Source: Pirellulales bacterium (GTDB taxonomy: Bacteria; Planctomycetota; Planctomycetia; Pirellulales; JAEUIK01). Taken from it: DNA of 64,000 bases. The stretch's first letter is position 1. Each line of letters opens with the position of its first letter. Shown here piece after piece: positions 60,356-64,000 of the stretch. The stretch is from assembly GCA_019745975.1 (NCBI GenBank), contig JAIESQ010000078.1:1-64000 (forward strand), in the 5' to 3' direction. Under the pieces are notes generated by a model that was not told the origin of the DNA, searched no databases, and saw only the letters and a list, made by a program, of their open reading frames with translations. Both the position numbers and the translations under genes were made by a program.

Positions 60356-62125
60356 CTACGGTTGCTTTTTAATCGCAGGGAGCTTGCTCAAGCGGCGATT
60401 GATTTCGTCAAGAATCGCGTTGTATTCAGCCCCGCCAACGCCTCCGTAACGGCTTTGCAGTTCTTCGGCTGGGATGTTCTCGGGAAGGCCATCGGCGGGC
60501 GGAAAAACCGTGTCGACTTCGAACCCAGCCGCGAGCTGTGCTTGAACCGCGCGGGCGGTCGCCTGGTCGCGGATCGCGGCGATCGCCAGGCGATTGCCGG
60601 CAAAGTTGGCCAGCATGTCGGCGAACGAGAAGCCGGTTCCACCAGCGTTGGAATCGAGTTGCTCCTTGAGGCGACCGATTCGATCGCTCGTGGCTTCGTT
60701 CGACAGCAGGATCAAGCCGGCGCTCACCCAAAAGTGGCGCGTCCAGTCTTCGCGGCCACGGAGTCGGACCGTCCCCACCAGGCGATTCGCTTGGGCGCGC
60801 AGGGCGGGATCAAACACTTCGCCGACAAAGGGCTCCAGATCAGGGTGACCGAGCAGAATCGCCAGTGCGAAGATCGCGGCGCGATTCTCGAGCCGCGGAT
60901 CGTGTTCCGCCGAGCGCTGTTGGGCCAAAGCGAAGGCGGCCTGGGTCAGCGATCCAAAACGATTGTCGTCCGCAGGTAGGCGATCGTACATGGCGATTAA
61001 GTGGCGCAGGTAGATGCCCGTCTCAGCGGAGACATCGGGCCGTTCCCACAGCAATTGCACCAGCGACGGAACTATCTGTCGACTGATGGCGCCAGGTTGA
61101 AATGCGAAGGTGACAGCGCCGGGCTCCATCGTCAGCCCGTCGATCGCCTCGATAATGCGGCGGACTTGCGGGTCGTCCAGCAGCGTGGCATGTAACGTCG
61201 ACGCAAGCATGCCGAGCACAAGCGTGGGAACGTCGAGGCGACCGACGCGAAGCTGCTCGAAATCAAGGTGTAGATGACCTTGCTCGATCTCCAGGCGTCC
61301 GGCCAACTGCACGTTTAAGAATCTGCCGGTCGTCCCGGTCCCTGGCAACGCGATCGACATTTGCATAGCGAAAGCACGGGGCTCGAAGTGAACGCGTGCC
61401 CGCGAGGGCGATCCGCCGCGGCCCAGGGCCGAATTCACCAGCGCCGCGAGCTCCGCGTCAGTGAGTCTTAACGGGCGAGGTTTGACGTCGGGCGAGCGGG
61501 TCGCACGAATTCGGTCAGCAAGTTCCAGCTTCGAGGGGATGCTGGTCAAGTCGACCTCGAGCGGCAAGGGAGCGGTGGCCAAGGCCAAACGCGCCGCGAA
61601 CACTCCAGTTCCGACAAGCATCAGCAGTAAGAGAGCGAGTTGTCCAACCGCCAAGGCGAAAGACCGCGCGCCGCGCAGGGCGGCCGAACTCAGGCGGGCT
61701 CCAGCCAAAAAGCAGCCCAACGGAATCAGCAACCAGCCTGCCGGCGGTCGCTCATCCCAGGCCAGCGCCGAACAGCCCGTGATCGCCACGACACCGAACA
61801 ACAACCAGCCGGACCAGGTCAGCGCTTGCGACAACCGCGACGTGCCCGCGGGAGGATGCCACCATGCGGGCGGAGTCAGCAAACCGAGTACGAAGGCCAG
61901 GAAGTAGATGTCGATCTCGCGGCGAAGTAGGCCGCGCAGCCAGGCGATCACTTCTGCCGAACTCTGAAAACCCCAATCGACAGGCACGTAGGGGGCGGTG
62001 CGGGCGCGCCACGCGCGATACATCGAGTACCCTAGATAGAGGACCAGCAAGCTGCGAAACACCCAAGCGCGCGCTGCATGCGGTGACTCGGCGGGCGTAA
62101 TTGTGACCGATTGCAGCGCGGGCAT
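60356..62125 (-). CDS. large membrane protein of unknown function
   Basis: A 589-residue protein. About five helices lie in the first 200 residues (VFRSLLVLYLGYSMYRAW, IYFLAFVLGLLTPPAWW, LTWSGWLLFGVVAITGCSAL, FALAVGQLALLLLMLVGTGV). A soluble part of about 390 residues follows, with RLTDAELAALVNSALGRGG and RFLNVQLAGRLEIEQGHLHL suggesting a lipid-binding-like beta domain, then a helical stretch. No catalytic motif. The ATG at 62125 is chosen; the frame continues to 62182. It follows purC by 77 bases. Confidence 0.7.
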   Translation of the reverse strand: MPALQSVTITPAESPHAARAWVFRSLLVLYLGYSMYRAWRARTAPYVPVDWGFQSSAEVIAWLRGLLRREIDIYFLAFVLGLLTPPAWWHPPAGTSRLSQALTWSGWLLFGVVAITGCSALAWDERPPAGWLLIPLGCFLAGARLSSAALRGARSFALAVGQLALLLLMLVGTGVFAARLALATAPLPLEVDLTSIPSKLELADRIRATRSPDVKPRPLRLTDAELAALVNSALGRGGSPSRARVHFEPRAFAMQMSIALPGTGTTGRFLNVQLAGRLEIEQGHLHLDFEQLRVGRLDVPTLVLGMLASTLHATLLDDPQVRRIIEAIDGLTMEPGAVTFAFQPGAISRQIVPSLVQLLWERPDVSAETGIYLRHLIAMYDRLPADDNRFGSLTQAAFALAQQRSAEHDPRLENRAAIFALAILLGHPDLEPFVGEVFDPALRAQANRLVGTVRLRGREDWTRHFWVSAGLILLSNEATSDRIGRLKEQLDSNAGGTGFSFADMLANFAGNRLAIAAIRDQATARAVQAQLAAGFEVDTVFPPADGLPENIPAEELQSRYGGVGGAEYNAILDEINRRLSKLPAIKKQP

Positions 62126-62202
62126 GCGGAGAGACTTATGCCGGGTAAGTGCCGTCGCGATACGGGTATTAGCTAACCGCAAGAAGACGACGACTGTCGA
62201 GT

Positions 62203-63096
62203 CTAATACTCTGATCCGAAAAACTTACCCGTCAGCCGCTGATAGGCTTCGATGTATTTCGCCTGCGTCTTGGCCACGACATCGGCCGGCAAGGGTGGCG
62301 GCGGGCTGTTCTTGTCCCAACCGCTTTGCTCCAACCAGTCGCGGACGAATTGCTTGTCGAACGATGGCTGCGGGCCGCCGGCCTTGAATCCCTGCGAGGG
62401 CCAGAACCGCGAGCTGTCGGGCGTGAGCACTTCGTCGATGAGGATCAGGCGATTGCGAAACCAGCCCCATTCGAACTTGGTATCAGCGATGATGATCCCC
62501 GCCCGGTTGGCGTGCGCCACGGCGCGGCTGTAGACGGCGATGCTACGCGTCTTTAGTTCGTCGGCCACGTCGTGCCCGACACAATTGGCCATCTCTTCAA
62601 AGCTGATATTCTCGTCATGGCCACTCTCAGCCTTGGTGGCCGGCGTGAAGATCGGCTCGGGCAATCTCTGACTTTCGACCAGGCCCGCCGGGAGCGGCAC
62701 CCCACAGACCGATTGCGAGTGCTGATACTCCTTCCAACCACTGCCAGCCAGGTGGCCGCGAACGACGCACTCGATCGGCACGACCTTGCATTTGCGCACC
62801 AGCATACTGCGGCCAACCAGCGTCGCGCGGTCGATGTTTCCGGGGAGCGGAAAGTCGTCGACGCGCGTGCTCAACAGATGGTGATCTTCGCGCAACAGCT
62901 CGAACCAGAAGGCGCTCAAGCCTGTGAGCACCGCTCCCTTGTCGGGAATGCCGGTCGGCAAAACCCAATCGAAGGCACTAATGCGGTCGGTGCTGACAAC
63001 GAGCAAGTACTCGCCCAGATCGTATACGTCGCGCACCTTGCCGCGGCGGACGAGCAGGCCGGGCAACTGGGTTTCGAGCAAGGGAGCGTCGTGCAT
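62203..63096 (-). CDS. purC: phosphoribosylaminoimidazole-succinocarboxamide synthase
   Basis: A 297-residue SAICAR synthase, the eighth step of purine synthesis. The family signatures are complete: [70 protein letters not shown], and DTKFEWGW with [15 protein letters not shown]. The length matches the longer, eukaryote-like form. ATG start at 63096. No other purine genes lie in the window. Confidence 0.97.
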   Translation of the reverse strand: MHDAPLLETQLPGLLVRRGKVRDVYDLGEYLLVVSTDRISAFDWVLPTGIPDKGAVLTGLSAFWFELLREDHHLLSTRVDDFPLPGNIDRATLVGRSMLVRKCKVVPIECVVRGHLAGSGWKEYQHSQSVCGVPLPAGLVESQRLPEPIFTPATKAESGHDENISFEEMANCVGHDVADELKTRSIAVYSRAVAHANRAGIIIADTKFEWGWFRNRLILIDEVLTPDSSRFWPSQGFKAGGPQPSFDKQFVRDWLEQSGWDKNSPPPPLPADVVAKTQAKYIEAYQRLTGKFFGSEY

Positions 63097-63296
63097 CGCG
63101 GGCCTGGCGGGCTTATGCTGCGGACGAAACGGCGCAATATAGCCGCCGGGACTGGCGGGGCCTATACTTGCGCGAGTTCAGGCGGACCGGTGGTAAAGGG
63201 CGGCAGTTGATTCATGAATCCAACCCTCGCAAATGTTTGCCGCGCGGCCCGTCTATCGGTCGACGGCCAGCGGAGTCTGGCGGTAGATCACAAGCC

Positions 63297-64000
63297 ATGG
63301 GCGTGATGCGTTTCTCGCTCCCCAGCCCTTCGCCGCTTGGCCCAGGCGCCGCCGCGCGCGCCTATTTTTCCGGTCCCGATGGCATTCCCTGGCCGAGTGC
63401 GACGCGCCTCGTTGGCTCCACGCTCGAGGTCGAGCGCAGCGTGACCGAGTCGGGAAATTTTCACATCCCCTGGCCTGTTGGCGGAGCCGGCGAATTGGTC
63501 CTCTCGACTTCCACGCTACCCGAACGTGCCGAGCCGTATTTGATCGCCGTCGAGCTCGCGCGGGGCAAATTGAACAATGTGCGCAATATGGCCGAGGACT
63601 GGCAGCAGATTGGCTTGATCCTGCCGCCAGGGTTTGGCACGGAATTGTCGGAGACGACGCGAACGTTCGCCCGCGCCGTCACCCATCAGCACGACGCGAC
63701 GCTGGCCCAGGAGTTGGCGTCGCAAGTGATCGTCGAAGCTGTTGGTTTGGGCGAGCGGCTGGCCGGCGCTTATGCCGAACAAGCGCTCGCAGCGCGGAAG
63801 CGCCAGGCCGGGCGATTGGCAACCTGGCTGGGCGCGGCACTAGGCAAGACGCGCCCTGAGCAGCCGGGCATGCAGTGGTACCTGGGAGCCTTCAACGCAG
63901 CCGCGGTCACGACCCTGTGGCGCGAGATCGAACCGAGCGAAGGCTCCTTTCAATGGGAAGTGACCGATCGACAGATCGGCTGGTGCGAACAGTCGAAACT
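63297..64000 (+). CDS. GH10 endo-xylanase-like protein, 5' part
   Basis: The frame is open from the ATG at 63297 to the window edge, at least 234 residues. The visible end, FNAAAVTTLWREIEPSEGSF followed by QWEVTDRQIGWCEQ, is the diagnostic GH10 segment around the start of the barrel (compare WK-IEP--G-F-WE--D). The first 160 residues form a planctomycete-type N-terminal domain (FSGPDGIPWPSATRLVGSTL) and a helical linker. The catalytic glutamates would lie beyond the window. No signal peptide. Partial gene, 3' end missing. Confidence 0.8.
   Translation, partial: MGVMRFSLPSPSPLGPGAAARAYFSGPDGIPWPSATRLVGSTLEVERSVTESGNFHIPWPVGGAGELVLSTSTLPERAEPYLIAVELARGKLNNVRNMAEDWQQIGLILPPGFGTELSETTRTFARAVTHQHDATLAQELASQVIVEAVGLGERLAGAYAEQALAARKRQAGRLATWLGAALGKTRPEQPGMQWYLGAFNAAAVTTLWREIEPSEGSFQWEVTDRQIGWCEQSK

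Overview
The window is a high-GC chromosomal segment from a planctomycete, most likely of the Pirellulales type. The marker families are two DUF1501 proteins with twin-arginine leaders, a very large dehydrogenase-like protein ending in a Pirellula/Verrucomicrobium-type haem c domain, a TIGR03009-type protein, a WD40 protein with a membrane anchor, and a small protein with the planctomycete 'RFRLSTLL' membrane start. There is no tRNA, rRNA, CRISPR array, prophage or insertion sequence that I can recognise. Most of the content is ordinary chromosomal housekeeping plus lineage-specific exported proteins.

Layout. 1-1475: two small lineage-specific genes in repeat-rich DNA. 1476-4808 (minus): str locus rpsL-rpsG-fusA without tuf, with a strong intrinsic terminator between rpsG and fusA, and an EF-G with unusual domain IV loops. 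5004-6323: an unidentified enzyme. 6371-10158 (minus): a surface-polysaccharide cassette (FemAB/BioF2-like acyltransferase and two glycosyltransferases). 10382-15888: a catalytically degenerate sulfatase-like protein and a large exported glycosidase-like protein. 15906-20567: a membrane-bound sigma-54 activator, divergent from a membrane protein gene with a near-consensus sigma-54 promoter; between them lies a long stem-loop with a U-tract. 20642-28577: an MBL hydrolase, a DUF1501 protein, a carbohydrate-type protein fused to a DUF59 domain, a WD40 protein and a LysR regulator.

28743-35247: the haem c protein, then an acetyltransferase and an inactive/active M16 peptidase pair with a palindromic repeat between the two peptidase genes. 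35402-37333: a small protein, signal peptidase I, two tandem duplicated membrane proteins and the relic 5' end of a radical SAM gene. 37557-41981: a DUF5060 glycosidase-like protein overlapping mscL, a GNAT protein and a second DUF1501 protein. 42461-49357: a flotillin/NfeD locus (floA, short NfeD, long NfeD, a proline-rich partner) next to a TIGR03009-type protein. 49641-56339: ferrochelatase, QueC, a transglutaminase-like protein, two proteins of unknown function and chorismate synthase. 56340-64000: a GT2 glycosyltransferase, a metallophosphoesterase, a B12-binding radical SAM enzyme, a large membrane protein, PurC and the start of a GH10 xylanase-like gene that runs off the window.

The least explained pieces are the sigma-54 regulatory island with its structured RNA candidate (15906-20567), the DUF59 fusion, the long NfeD protein whose two protease folds lack their serine, the degenerate sulfatase and the radical SAM relic. 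All family assignments come from reading the sequence; no database search was run.
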